A DNA stretch of 64,000 nucleotides from Clostridia bacterium (lineage in GTDB: Bacteria; Bacillota; Clostridia; Oscillospirales; Acutalibacteraceae). The notes beneath the pieces were generated by a model, which worked only from the letters and a program-made list of their open reading frames with translations, was not told the origin of the DNA and made no database searches. The stretch spans positions 34,256 through 98,255 of the forward strand of contig JAFQCR010000024.1 in NCBI GenBank assembly GCA_017416345.1. Direction: 5' to 3'. Position 1 is the stretch's first letter; every line of letters begins with the position of its first letter. The position numbers and the translations under genes were made by a program. Positions 44,278 through 53,200 of this stretch are shown here, in pieces.

Positions 44278-45012
44278 GTGATAGATATTTCTGAGGATTT
44301 TGCTATAGGTCAGCGTCCGAAGGCCGAGGCGCCCTTGATCGAGTTTAAGGGTGTTTCCAAGAACTATTCCAACGGTACGCATGCCCTTGATGATATAAAT
44401 ATCAGAATAAATAAAGGCGAGTTTGTCTTTGTCGTCGGTCCTTCCGGTGCAGGTAAAAGTACCTTTATGAAGCTGATAATGAGAGAAGAAAAGCCCAACA
44501 CCGGTGATATCACCGTTAACGGCTTCAAGCTCACTAAAATGAGAAGAAAGCAGGTGCCCTATTTCCGCAGAACAATGGGCATCGTTTTCCAGGATTTCCG
44601 CTTGATTCCCAATATGAACGTGTTTGAAAACGTTGCTTTTGCAATGCACGTTGTGGGTGCAGGCCGCCAGGAGATACGCAAAAACGTATCCCGTGCTTTA
44701 AACCTTGTCGGTCTTGCCGAAAAAGCACGCTGTAAGCCCTCCGAGCTTTCGGGCGGTGAGCAGCAGCGTGTCGGTCTGGCACGTGCTTTGGTCAATAAAC
44801 CCAGCCTCATCATTGCCGATGAGCCGACCGGTAACGTCGACCCCAATATGTCCTATGAGATCGTTGAGCTGCTTACCGAGATCAACCGCAGAGGCACAAC
44901 GGTGCTTATGGTTACCCACCAGCATCAGCTTGTGCGTGATTTCGGAAAACGTGTTATTATGATCGAAAAGGGCAGAATAGTTGCCGACAGCGCGAATGGA
45001 GGTTCAATATGA
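44278..45012 (+). CDS. ftsE: Cell division ATP-binding protein FtsE
   Basis: ABC ATPase that with FtsX switches on peptidoglycan hydrolases. It has Walker [10 protein letters not shown], the signature [17 protein letters not shown], Walker [14 protein letters not shown] and an H-loop MVTHQHQLV. The GTG at 44278 gives 19 residues before the usual start and has only AGAAAGA very close to it. TTG 44335 ([12 protein letters not shown]), with GGCCGAGG upstream, is an alternative that matches the family start. It overlaps ftsX by ATGA. Confidence 0.93.
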   Translation: MIDISEDFAIGQRPKAEAPLIEFKGVSKNYSNGTHALDDINIRINKGEFVFVVGPSGAGKSTFMKLIMREEKPNTGDITVNGFKLTKMRRKQVPYFRRTMGIVFQDFRLIPNMNVFENVAFAMHVVGAGRQEIRKNVSRALNLVGLAEKARCKPSELSGGEQQRVGLARALVNKPSLIIADEPTGNVDPNMSYEIVELLTEINRRGTTVLMVTHQHQLVRDFGKRVIMIEKGRIVADSANGGSI

Positions 45013-46013
45013 AACTGACCAGCGTTAAATATCTTATCGGCAACGGATTCAAGAACATCTGGCTTAATAAGCTGATGTCGTTGGCCTCCATCGGTGTTCT
45101 GGTTGCCTGTATGTCGGTCATCGGACTTGCCATGGCCTTGTCCTTCAATGTTGACCATGCTTTGAGCGGTCTTGAGCAGGAGAATGTTGTTCTTGTTTTC
45201 TTTGATGACCGTAATTCTGCACTTTACTCCGAATCGGGAACATCACCCGACGGCACCTATAATGAAATTACTGAGGACGACTACAGCGTCCACTCATTTG
45301 AGGATGCCATCCTCCTTTGCAGCGAGATCGAAAAGCTTGACAATATCGCTTCGGTAAAATATGTAAGCAGCGATGACGCTCTGCTTACGACTATGGAAAG
45401 TATGTCCGAGTCCGATGCCAAGTTTTACAACGTTCTGTTTGACAGCGACGACTACGGCAATCCTATGCCGTGCGGTGCCAGAGTGACCTTCCAAAATCTC
45501 GAAAATTTTGATGAGACCATCAAGAGCATTGAGGCGGTGGACGGTGTTGACAGTACATATTCTTCCAAGAATATCGCCGAGCGCATAACTTTGATCAAGC
45601 GTGCTATCGGTATCATCGGCTTCTGGATCGTTGCCGTGCTGTTGATCATTTCGTTGATGATCGTTTCCAACACCATCAGAGTTACGATGTACAACCGTAA
45701 GCTTGAGATAAGCATTATGAAGGCCGTCGGTGCTACCGATTCCTTCGTAAGACTGCCGTTTATGATTGAGGGCGTGACCATCGGTCTGCTTTCGTCCATA
45801 GTTACCGTGGTTATATGCTACTTTGTTTATAAAGCGGTCGACGGTACCATTATGAACAAGCTCGGTATCGTTTCACTTATCCCGTTTGCCGATTTCTTCT
45901 GGATACTGTTCGGTATCTTTGCCGGAATCGGATGCTTCGCAGGTTTGTTCTCCAGTGCATTTATGATCAATAAGTATTTAAGAAAGGAAGGTAGCGAATT
46001 CCGTGCGCTTTAA
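45009..46013 (+). CDS. ftsX: Cell division protein FtsX
   Basis: Membrane partner of FtsE. Four transmembrane helices: one near residues 23-45, then three in the C-terminal 130 residues, with the large extracellular loop between (about 50-190). Conserved phrases are VSNTIRVTMYNRKLEISIMKAVGATD and the C-terminal FAGIGCFAGLFSSAF. The extracellular loop contacts the M23 hydrolase in other bacteria, and that hydrolase is encoded by the next gene, which overlaps by 11 bases. Confidence 0.93.
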   Translation: MKLTSVKYLIGNGFKNIWLNKLMSLASIGVLVACMSVIGLAMALSFNVDHALSGLEQENVVLVFFDDRNSALYSESGTSPDGTYNEITEDDYSVHSFEDAILLCSEIEKLDNIASVKYVSSDDALLTTMESMSESDAKFYNVLFDSDDYGNPMPCGARVTFQNLENFDETIKSIEAVDGVDSTYSSKNIAERITLIKRAIGIIGFWIVAVLLIISLMIVSNTIRVTMYNRKLEISIMKAVGATDSFVRLPFMIEGVTIGLLSSIVTVVICYFVYKAVDGTIMNKLGIVSLIPFADFFWILFGIFAGIGCFAGLFSSAFMINKYLRKEGSEFRAL

Positions 46014-47193
46014 CCTTAAAAGAATCGTTATTGCAGTACTTTGCCTTGTGACCGTTGCCGGTACCTTGTGCGTTTATAATACCGCTCCCGTTGATGTCGA
46101 GGCGGCTACTGTCAGCGAGTATCAGCAGTATATCAAGGATCTTGAAGCAGAGCAAAAGGAGATCCAGAAGGAGATCGACCGTCTTAAAGACGATAAATCC
46201 GACCAGAAAAGCGTTCAGACCGCTTTGCAGAAGAAGATAGATAACCTTCAGAGTCAGATCAGCGCCTGCAACCGGCAAATCAAGGATCTTGACGAGCAAA
46301 TAACCAACCTTGAAGCCGAGAATGAGAAGAAAACTAAAGAGCTTGAAGAGAAAAAATATATCTTCAGACAGAGATTGAGAGCTATTTATATGAGCGGAGG
46401 CTCGGCAAGCTCTTCCTTGGCTGTTATATTTGATGCTGAAAACCTTGAGGAGCTGCTCACAAAGTCCAAGCTCACGCAGAATATCAGCTCTTACGATAAG
46501 TCTTTGATGCAGAAGATAGTCGATGATATGAAGACTATCGAAAAGAATAAGGCCGATATTGCATCCCTTATCACCGAGCAGAACGCCACCAAGACCCTGC
46601 TGAACGAGAAGAAGGGTGAGCTTATGACCGAGATCAAGAAGGTCAATACCACTCTTGCAGGCATTGAGGGTAATATTGATAAGCTTGAGGACAAGGCGGC
46701 CGCTTTGGAAAAGGCTCAGAAGGAATACGAGGAGGCCATCAAGAACGCCCAGCACGTTGGCTCCGATCAGCGTTATGAGGGCGGCGCATTCTCTTGGCCT
46801 GTTCCCGGTTATTACGGTATTTCTTCGCCTTATGGCTACAGAAGCGACCCGTTTACCGGTAAAAAGAAGTTCCATAAGGGTATTGATATTGCAGGCGGCG
46901 GAATCAAGGGTAAGCCTATCGTTGCCGCAGCCGACGGTATCGTTTCGCTCGCAAAGTACAATAAGGGCGGATACGGCTATTATGTAATGGTCAACCACGG
47001 TACCGATACCAAGGGCGACACCTATGTTACCTTGTACGCACATATGACAAAATATATCGTCAGCGTGGGTCAAAAGGTCAGAAAGGGACAGACTATAGGA
47101 TATGTAGGTACGACAGGTGCCTCAACGGGATACCATCTCCATTATGAGGTGCGTGTCAACGGCAATACTACCAATCCCTTGAGTTATTATTAA
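46003..47193 (+). CDS. Secreted coiled-coil M23 peptidoglycan hydrolase (PcsB/EnvC-like)
   Basis: Wall hydrolase, or hydrolase activator, controlled by FtsEX. A signal peptide (1-32, ending DVEAAT) precedes a long coiled coil (about 33-250, rich in Glu, Lys and Gln, with LITEQNATKTLLNEKK in the second helix). A LytM/M23 zinc peptidase domain follows (about 275-396). Its ligands are visible as HKGIDIAGG and HLHYEVRVNG, so it is probably an active enzyme rather than a degenerate EnvC. GTG 46003 has AAAGGAAGG upstream and lies inside the ftsX end. The ftsE-ftsX-hydrolase trio is compact and followed by a terminator. Confidence 0.93.
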   Translation: MRFNLKRIVIAVLCLVTVAGTLCVYNTAPVDVEAATVSEYQQYIKDLEAEQKEIQKEIDRLKDDKSDQKSVQTALQKKIDNLQSQISACNRQIKDLDEQITNLEAENEKKTKELEEKKYIFRQRLRAIYMSGGSASSSLAVIFDAENLEELLTKSKLTQNISSYDKSLMQKIVDDMKTIEKNKADIASLITEQNATKTLLNEKKGELMTEIKKVNTTLAGIEGNIDKLEDKAAALEKAQKEYEEAIKNAQHVGSDQRYEGGAFSWPVPGYYGISSPYGYRSDPFTGKKKFHKGIDIAGGGIKGKPIVAAADGIVSLAKYNKGGYGYYVMVNHGTDTKGDTYVTLYAHMTKYIVSVGQKVRKGQTIGYVGTTGASTGYHLHYEVRVNGNTTNPLSYY

Positions 47194-47201
47194 TCTGAAT
47201 T

Positions 47202-47229
47202 AGGGGGCTGATTTTTCAGTCCCCCTTTT
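47202..47229 (+). terminator. Terminator after the M23 hydrolase gene
   Basis: AGGGGGCTGA (47202-47211) pairs with TCAGTCCCCCT (one bulged T), then TTTT. The stem is short, so read-through into the protease gene is possible. Confidence 0.7.
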
Positions 47230-47257
47230 GAATTATCAAAAAATTAAAGGTTTTATT

Positions 47258-48451
47258 ATGAAAAAAACAGTTTCTTTGAGATTTCTTGTTACCTTGGTCT
47301 GCTTTTTTACTGCGGCCGCTGTGGCTGTTACGACCATGCTGTTTACATTTGTCATCGTCCCCAAGCGTGAGGGAGCACTTTTTGACCACAATCAGAAAAT
47401 GCTTGAGATCCGTGACCTTGTGGAAAGGTATTATACGGGTGAGCTGGACGAGGAATATGTGCGTGAGTGCCTTGCAATGGGTTATGTTGCAGGACTTAAC
47501 GATAAATATGCCGATTATATAACTCCCGATATGGCCGAGGAGAGTATGAACCAGCTTTACGGCCTTAATACCGGCATTGGCGTGCAGGTTACGGCGCATC
47601 CCGATAATATGAGCATTCTCGTGCTTGAGGTGCATAGGGACAGCCCCGCACATAAGGCAGGTGTTCAGCCCAAGGATGAAATAATCCGTCTTGACGGACA
47701 GAATGTGTCTGAATTGGGTTACAGCGAAGCATTGGCATACATCAAGAGCATTCCCTTGGGCAATAAGATGAAGACTGTCCTGCTTCGTGACGGTAAAGAG
47801 ATCGAAATGGAACTGGAATTAACGCAGTTCGTAACACAGTCGGTCTTTTACCGTGTGATCGATAATGTGGGTTATGTTCAGATAACCACCTTTAACGATA
47901 GCTCGGTCGATCAGTTTACCGATGCGATCGATGACCTTGTTAAGCAAAATGTTGAGGGTATCATTTTCGATTTAAGAGGTAACGGCGGCGGAACGCTGCT
48001 TTCGGTCTACCATATGGTAGATTACCTTATCCCCGAGGGTCTTGCCATCGAGGTCAAATACAAGGATCCTGCCAACAGCCAGACCTATCTTTCGGGTCCT
48101 GAGGATGTTGATATCCCGATGGTCGTTTTGACCGATGAATCGACCGCAAGTGCTTCCGAGCTGTTCACGCAGGCGTTGAAGGACTACGATAAGGCCATTT
48201 CTGTTGGCCGTACCACCTACGGAAAAGGTGTTGTTCAAAGGACATTTTCTTTGAGTGACGGCTCGCTTGTCCGTTTTACCGTTGCAAAATATTATACCGC
48301 CAACGGCACCTGCCTTGACGGTATAGGAGTTATTCCCGAAATAAAGATCGAGTGGACCGAGGAGGAGCTTCGCTACCGCTTGCTCAAGGGAATTGAGGTC
48401 GATAAGGATTTTCTTAAAGCAATGGAGCACTTAAAAACTCAAAAATCGTAA
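47258..48451 (+). CDS. ctpA: S41 family C-terminal processing protease
   Basis: A membrane-anchored serine protease of 397 residues. A signal anchor at the N-terminus is followed by a PDZ domain (about 95-180, VHRDSPAHKAGVQPKDEI). The S41 catalytic core has Ser298 in DESTASASELF and Lys323 in YGKGVVQ, a 25-residue spacing like the Ser-Lys dyad of known tail-specific proteases. Such enzymes degrade or regulate wall hydrolases and signal proteins, which fits its place after the M23 gene. ATG 47258 has AAAGG. The 3' end overlaps the convergent BofC-like gene by 13 bases. Confidence 0.94.
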   Translation: MKKTVSLRFLVTLVCFFTAAAVAVTTMLFTFVIVPKREGALFDHNQKMLEIRDLVERYYTGELDEEYVRECLAMGYVAGLNDKYADYITPDMAEESMNQLYGLNTGIGVQVTAHPDNMSILVLEVHRDSPAHKAGVQPKDEIIRLDGQNVSELGYSEALAYIKSIPLGNKMKTVLLRDGKEIEMELELTQFVTQSVFYRVIDNVGYVQITTFNDSSVDQFTDAIDDLVKQNVEGIIFDLRGNGGGTLLSVYHMVDYLIPEGLAIEVKYKDPANSQTYLSGPEDVDIPMVVLTDESTASASELFTQALKDYDKAISVGRTTYGKGVVQRTFSLSDGSLVRFTVAKYYTANGTCLDGIGVIPEIKIEWTEEELRYRLLKGIEVDKDFLKAMEHLKTQKS

Positions 48452-48771
48452 TCCTGCAGAATCTCAAGCAGCTTTGCGTTAGAGTCGGCAAATATGCCTT
48501 CTTTAAGGAGTTTTCGGTCATATTCCGGTAGGTCACGCACATAAGGTGATTCAAAAGTGTACAACGGGGAAGTACCCTCCTTTGAAAATACCGCAATTTT
48601 CCCGTTATACTCTTTAATGAGGTAGCCTGTCGGTTCTGTGTCGGAAAGCTTGGTGCCGGGCGTTTCGGTGCTTTGGGGCTGTTTTACGGCCGTATCAAGC
48701 GAAAGCACAACAGCCGAAAGGGCCGCCAAGGCACAAACAGACGATTTCAGCATAATATTGATTATTTTCAT
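48439..48771 (-). CDS. Small membrane-anchored protein with BofC C-terminal-like domain
   Basis: A 110-residue protein. A hydrophobic N-terminus (VCALAALSAVVLSLD) is followed by a Ser/Thr/Pro linker and a compact domain: YLIKEYNGKIAVF, then YVRDLPEYDRKLLKEGIFAD and LLEILQDYDF. This pattern resembles the C-terminal domain of BofC, which in Bacillus restrains the SpoIVB protease in the forespore. SpoIVB is encoded 13 kb away in this window. The start is ATG 48771 with GGTG upstream; an ATG at 48801 is possible. Family membership is from memory and needs a profile search. Confidence 0.6.
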   Translation of the reverse strand: MKIINIMLKSSVCALAALSAVVLSLDTAVKQPQSTETPGTKLSDTEPTGYLIKEYNGKIAVFSKEGTSPLYTFESPYVRDLPEYDRKLLKEGIFADSNAKLLEILQDYDF

Positions 48772-48868
48772 TTTATTCACCAATATTATTTTTAACTGCA
48801 TCGTTTTGTTTATACTTCGATTTTTGCGGCCGTGACACCGAAAAACAACAAAAATTTAACAATTTTTG

Positions 48869-48930
48869 CATATTTTAAGCCGATTTGTAACAATAATGTA
48901 ACACACAAAATGCTTAAAATATGGTAAAAT
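48869..48930 (+). promoter_or_regulatory. Control region of the class A PBP gene with a putative WalR box
   Basis: TGTAAC-AATAA-TGTAAC (48886-48902) is an exact match to the WalR consensus TGTWAH-N5-TGTWAH. It ends where the -35 of the PBP gene should be, and the likely -10 is TAAAAT (48925-48930) with no recognisable -35, as in activator-dependent promoters. The box is framed by a 12-bp perfect inverted repeat, CATATTTTAAGC (48869-48880) and GCTTAAAATATG (48912-48923). Confidence 0.5.
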
Positions 48931-48983
48931 ATTTACAAAAGTAAGATTTTTCTCGCTTCATCAACGTACAGGAGGTGCTGTTT

Positions 48984-51542
48984 ATGAGCGATCAGAATAA
49001 CGGAAAAGACTACGATCTTGACTATTTTAACAGCCACAGATCCGATTCGGGTTCGGATAACGGCGATCTTTTGCCGGGTGAAAATATTCCTACCGATGAC
49101 GGGTTCGATCTTTCCGCTTCTTCGGGAACAGAGGACGCTCCCGAGGATATCGACCTTTCAAGCTTTGGTAAAAAGCAGGGTGAGATAAACAAAGAGAACA
49201 AAAAGAAAAGCAAAAAAGCCGCCAAGACCAAGGTCAAAAAGTATGTTTTCCTTGGCCTTAAGATACTGTTTTCCATAATGCTTATCGGTATCATCACGGG
49301 TTGCCTCGTTGTCGGTGCTTTTGCTATCTATGTTTTCAACTTTGTTGACGATAAGGTGCATGAGGATCTTGACGAGCTGGCTCTCGGCTTTACCACCACG
49401 ATATACGTGCAGGATGAAGCAGGCGAGTTTGTCGAGTATCAGCGTATGCACGGCGAAGAAAACCGTATCTGGGTCGATTTTGAAAAAATGCCCGATAATC
49501 TGCTCAACGCCTTCGTTGCGATCGAGGATCAGCGCTTCAGAGAGCACCAGGGTGTTGACTGGAAGCGAACTGTTGGTGCTTTTGCCAATATGTTTATCGA
49601 CCTTTATTCGTCAAACCAGGGCGGTTCGACCATAACACAGCAGTTGGTCAAAAACCTTACCAACGATAACAAGCAAACGCCGATGCGAAAGATACGAGAG
49701 ATAATGCGAGCGCGTTATCTTGAGGAAAACTACGAAAAAGACACCATTCTGGAATGTTACCTTAACACCATCTGTCTCGGCGGCGGTATCTACGGAGTTG
49801 AGGTCGCCGCAAACTATTATTTCGGCAAGACCACAAGTGAGCTGACGTTGGCGGAATGTGCGGCGTTAGCAAGCCTTGCTAAGGAACCCGAGCGTTACAG
49901 GCCCGACCGCAATCCAAAGTTTAATGCAGAACGCCGAAGCATTGTGCTTCGTCTTATGAAAGAGCAAGGCTATATCTCCGAGGAGGTCTATCAGGAGGCC
50001 AAGGAAACAGATCTTGAAATAGTTGCAGACGAATCTGCCAAAAACCTCAACACCGTCAACAACTATTTTGTTGATGCTCTTATCGAAGAGGTTATCGACG
50101 GTCTTGTCAGCGAATACGGTATGGATGAGGCTTACGCCTCCAAGAACTTCTACAACGGCGGCTACAAGATATACTGTACCCTTAATCCCGATGTTCAGAA
50201 GGTGCTTGAAGAGGAATACGCCAAGACCGATACCTACTTTACCTTAAAGAGTAAGGAATCCGGAAAGACGGTTCAGTCGGCCATGACCATTATGGACTAT
50301 GAGGGCCATATCGTCGGTATGGTCGGCGGCTCGGGCGTTAAGACCGATAACCGTGCTTATAACCGTGCAACGATGGCGTTCCGTCAGCCTGGTTCGACTA
50401 TGAAGCCGTTGGCGACCTATTCGCAGGCTCTGCAGAAGAATATTATCCATTATTCCTCATTCGTCGAGGATAAGCCGCTTGATAACTATTATCCCGGCGG
50501 CGGTGCAGGCCCCCGTAACTCTTACGGACGTTATGAGGGACTTATGTCGGTCGCAGAGGCGCTTGAGCGCTCGACCAACACCATTCCTTGTCACCTTGTA
50601 AAGCAGATGGGCGTTCAGTCTACCTACTTCTATCTGAAAAATAATCTCGGACTTACCGACCTCAGCAATGTTGAGGATATGAACCTGTCGTCCCTGGGAC
50701 TTGGCGGTACCTATACCGGTATCACCACAACCCAATCGGCCGCTGCATTTGCTGTGTTCGGTAATATGGGTACCTATTACGAGCCCACAACCTTTACACT
50801 TATGACCGATCAGCACGATACGGTCATTCTGAAGCAGTCAAGCGGTATTGCCGCTATTGATGAAAACACCGCAACCATTATGAACTATATGCTCAGAAAT
50901 GTTGTTTACGGTGAAAAGGGTACCGCAAAGGCCATCGCCTCGTTCAGCGATAAGCACGTTTGCTACGCCAAGACCGGTACCACCAGCGATGTTTACGATA
51001 GCTGGCTTGCAGGCGGTACTCCTTATTATGTCGGCTCTTGCTGGTTTGGATACGATCAGCAGGAAAAGCTTAATAACGCCAACCTTGCCAAAAATATGTG
51101 GAAAAACGTTATGAAGCGCATCCACGCCGACCTGCCCGAAAAGGATTTTGTCAACAGCGAGTTTGTAACCAACCGCTATTATTGTCTTGAAACGGGACTT
51201 CTTGCCACCGATGCCTGCGAAAACAAGGGCGAAGGCTGGTATAAGACCAACTACTCTTTACCTGCGATCTGTACAAAGCATCCGGGCGAGGTATTACCTC
51301 CCGTTGATTATGTACCGCCCGAGGAAGAGGGCGGAGAAGGCACTACCGACCCCGAAGGCGGCGAAGGAAACGAGAGCAAGCCGCAGGATGGCAACAGTTC
51401 TGCGACCTCGTCGAACGCAAGCTCGGCGACCAACAGCACCTCGTCGTCCGATAAGACCTCTTCGGCAACCGTCAGCAGTCAACCCGATGCTGTGAAGCCC
51501 AACGATGATGACACCTCCACTCAAAATCAAAACACAAATTGA
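48984..51542 (+). CDS. Class A penicillin-binding protein (PBP1A-like)
   Basis: Bifunctional peptidoglycan polymerase. An acidic cytoplasmic head (1-75) leads to one membrane helix (about 90-115). The GT51 transglycosylase has Glu181 in IEDQRFREHQG and GGSTITQQLVKN. The transpeptidase has Ser471 in PGSTMKPLA (SxxK), STN in ERSTNT and KTGTT. The last 100 residues are a low-complexity tail of Gly, Glu, Ser and Thr, usual for clostridial PBPs. ATG 48984 has AGGAGGTG. It is monocistronic and divergent from the BofC-like gene. Confidence 0.96.
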   Translation: MSDQNNGKDYDLDYFNSHRSDSGSDNGDLLPGENIPTDDGFDLSASSGTEDAPEDIDLSSFGKKQGEINKENKKKSKKAAKTKVKKYVFLGLKILFSIMLIGIITGCLVVGAFAIYVFNFVDDKVHEDLDELALGFTTTIYVQDEAGEFVEYQRMHGEENRIWVDFEKMPDNLLNAFVAIEDQRFREHQGVDWKRTVGAFANMFIDLYSSNQGGSTITQQLVKNLTNDNKQTPMRKIREIMRARYLEENYEKDTILECYLNTICLGGGIYGVEVAANYYFGKTTSELTLAECAALASLAKEPERYRPDRNPKFNAERRSIVLRLMKEQGYISEEVYQEAKETDLEIVADESAKNLNTVNNYFVDALIEEVIDGLVSEYGMDEAYASKNFYNGGYKIYCTLNPDVQKVLEEEYAKTDTYFTLKSKESGKTVQSAMTIMDYEGHIVGMVGGSGVKTDNRAYNRATMAFRQPGSTMKPLATYSQALQKNIIHYSSFVEDKPLDNYYPGGGAGPRNSYGRYEGLMSVAEALERSTNTIPCHLVKQMGVQSTYFYLKNNLGLTDLSNVEDMNLSSLGLGGTYTGITTTQSAAAFAVFGNMGTYYEPTTFTLMTDQHDTVILKQSSGIAAIDENTATIMNYMLRNVVYGEKGTAKAIASFSDKHVCYAKTGTTSDVYDSWLAGGTPYYVGSCWFGYDQQEKLNNANLAKNMWKNVMKRIHADLPEKDFVNSEFVTNRYYCLETGLLATDACENKGEGWYKTNYSLPAICTKHPGEVLPPVDYVPPEEEGGEGTTDPEGGEGNESKPQDGNSSATSSNASSATNSTSSSDKTSSATVSSQPDAVKPNDDDTSTQNQNTN

Positions 51543-51549
51543 TTAAACC

Positions 51550-51598
51550 AAAACCGTGGCAAGAGTTTCAGCTCAATGAAGCTTCAGCCACGGTTTTT
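51550..51598 (+). terminator. Terminator of the PBP gene
   Basis: Stem AAAACCGTGGC (51550-51560) with GCCACGGTTTT (51587-51597) and a following T; the long loop contains AAG/CTT pairing. Confidence 0.85.
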
Positions 51599-51625
51599 AA
51601 TATGAATTGTCTTATATATTACCGG

Positions 51626-51642
51626 ATGTTAAAATTTAACAT
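51626..51642 (+). promoter_or_regulatory. Fur/PerR-like 7-1-7 palindrome upstream of rubrerythrin
   Basis: ATGTTAAAATTTAACAT is a perfect palindrome of 8-1-8, containing the 7-1-7 layout typical of Fur-family operators. It ends 9 bases before the -35 of the rubrerythrin promoter. PerR controls rubrerythrins in clostridia, so PerR is the first candidate; the bases differ from the Bacillus PerR box TTATAATNATTATAA at several places. Confidence 0.45.
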
Positions 51643-51651
51643 TTGTCGATA

Positions 51652-51680
51652 TTGACATCATTTTTAGTGCGTGTTATAAT
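51652..51680 (+). promoter_or_regulatory. Promoter of rubrerythrin
   Basis: A perfect TTGACA (51652-51657), a 17-bp spacer with TGT before the -10, and a perfect TATAAT (51675-51680). It should be very strong unless repressed. Confidence 0.88.
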
Positions 51681-51712
51681 ATACTCAAATCTTAAATTTG
51701 GAGGTTTAAATT

Positions 51713-52246
51713 ATGGAACTTAAGGGAACCAAGACCGAGAAAAATCTGATGGAGGCTTTTGCAGGCGAGAGCCAGGCACGCAACAAGTATACATACTTTG
51801 CAAGTGTTGCAAAAAAGGAAGGCTATGAGCAGATAGCAGCCATCTTCCAGCAGACCGCAGATAATGAAAAAGAGCACGCAAAGCTTTGGTTTAAGGCTTT
51901 GGGTGAGCTGGGCGACACCGCACAGAACCTTGCCGCTGCAGCAGCAGGCGAATACTATGAGTGGACCGATATGTACGCTCGTTTTGCCGACGATGCAGAG
52001 GAAGAGGGCTTTACCGAGCTTGCATGGAAGTTCCGTGCAGTAGCCGCAATCGAAAAGACCCACGAGGAAAGATACCGTGCACTTCTTAACAATGTTGAGA
52101 TGCAGAAGGTATTTGAAAAGGCAGAGGAGACTATGTGGGAATGCCGCAACTGCGGACATCTTGTAATGGGCAAAAAGGCACCTGCAATATGCCCCGTTTG
52201 CGCTCATCCCCAGAGCTACTTTGAGGTTAGAAAAGAGAATTATTGA
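51713..52246 (+). CDS. rbr: Rubrerythrin
   Basis: A peroxide-reducing diiron protein of anaerobes. The four-helix ferritin-like domain (1-140) has its ligands in [39 protein letters not shown] and [13 protein letters not shown]-terminal rubredoxin-type Cys4 site follows: CRNCGHLV and [11 protein letters not shown]. At 177 residues it is slightly short of the classical 190 but complete. SD GGAGG. A single-gene unit. Confidence 0.96.
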   Translation: MELKGTKTEKNLMEAFAGESQARNKYTYFASVAKKEGYEQIAAIFQQTADNEKEHAKLWFKALGELGDTAQNLAAAAAGEYYEWTDMYARFADDAEEEGFTELAWKFRAVAAIEKTHEERYRALLNNVEMQKVFEKAEETMWECRNCGHLVMGKKAPAICPVCAHPQSYFEVRKENY

Positions 52247-52272
52247 TTTTTTCTCATACTGTATAACAAAGA

Positions 52273-52300
52273 ACCGACCGTGTTTTCACGGTCGGTTTTT
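52273..52300. terminator. Terminator between rubrerythrin and the convergent araC gene
   Basis: Stem ACCGACCGTG (52273-52282) with CACGGTCGGT (52287-52296), loop TTTT, then TTTT on the plus side and a weaker T tract on the minus side. Confidence 0.88.
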
Positions 52301-52301
52301 G

Positions 52302-53162
52302 CTATACTTTGGCTTGTGAACGGAATTTGCCCGGAGAAGTGCCGGTTATCTCCCGAAATACGCTTCCGAAGCGTTTATAATCGCTGTAACCGACCTTTTC
52401 GGCAATAGAGTGTATCTTTAGGTCTGTAGTGTTGAGCATCATACAGGCCTTTTGAATGCGTGTTTGCTTCAGGTAATCGCTAAAGCATACTCCGGTCTCA
52501 TCCTTGAACCTTGAACTGAGGTAGGGGACGCTGATGAACATTCGGCTTGCAATATCGGAAAGCTGAAGCTTTTCGGCAAAGTGCTCCTCGATAAGCTTGA
52601 CGGCTTTGAATACCGGTTCGGAATAGTTTATCTCAACACCTACAGAAATGTTGCGTACCGTCTGAATTATTATCTGTATCAGAAGGCTTCGCATATAGTC
52701 AACGTAACCCGAATTTTTCTCGGCACATTCGGTACACATTTCATCGAGCAGCATACCTATCTTTCCGTTATTGTCGTGGAAGAAACGGTTGACGGGCGTT
52801 TCCTTTAAAATGACCTTGTTTAACCGCAGATGGTAGCTTTTAAGCAGCTCGTTGAAATCGTGACAGTCGGGCATTGTTTTGTCAACGCCCTTTGATAAAA
52901 ACAGACAGTTGATTATGCAAAAATCATCGGTCAGACCCTCGTATTCGTGGAAGGTGCTGTAGTCCATAAACATATAATCGCCGGGCTTTATCTCACGCAC
53001 GTCGGTATCCAGCTTGTGCAGACCTTTTCCTTTAACAACATAGACAAGCTCAAAGAAATTGTGATTGTGGTATTTTGTGCGTTTTTGATCACAATAAAAA
53101 GCATGAATAAAGGTCTCGGAAAAGAACACGTTTCGGTCAAATTCGGTGAATTGATCCTTCAT
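52302..53162 (-). CDS. AraC-family transcriptional regulator
   Basis: The cupin-like N-terminal domain (1-150) has HNHNFFELVYVVKGKG and IKPGDYMFMD. The C-terminal AraC double HTH (185-287) has LQLSDIASRMFISVPYLSSRFKDETG and IHSIAEKVGYSDYKRFGSVFREITG. It probably senses a sugar or other small ligand; its targets are unknown. The start is ATG 53162 with AGGGGTGG; the GTG at 53171 overlaps that SD. It stands alone, convergent with rubrerythrin. Confidence 0.92.
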   Translation of the reverse strand: MKDQFTEFDRNVFFSETFIHAFYCDQKRTKYHNHNFFELVYVVKGKGLHKLDTDVREIKPGDYMFMDYSTFHEYEGLTDDFCIINCLFLSKGVDKTMPDCHDFNELLKSYHLRLNKVILKETPVNRFFHDNNGKIGMLLDEMCTECAEKNSGYVDYMRSLLIQIIIQTVRNISVGVEINYSEPVFKAVKLIEEHFAEKLQLSDIASRMFISVPYLSSRFKDETGVCFSDYLKQTRIQKACMMLNTTDLKIHSIAEKVGYSDYKRFGSVFREITGTSPGKFRSQAKV

Positions 53163-53200
53163 AAAAACCACCCCTAAAAACCGTTAATTTATCTATAATT

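Noticed and set aside
45967-47073. A 368-codon open frame antisense to the M23 hydrolase gene
   Set aside because: It covers a coiled-coil coding region whose repeated codon pattern opens the opposite strand; no SD and no recognisable domain.
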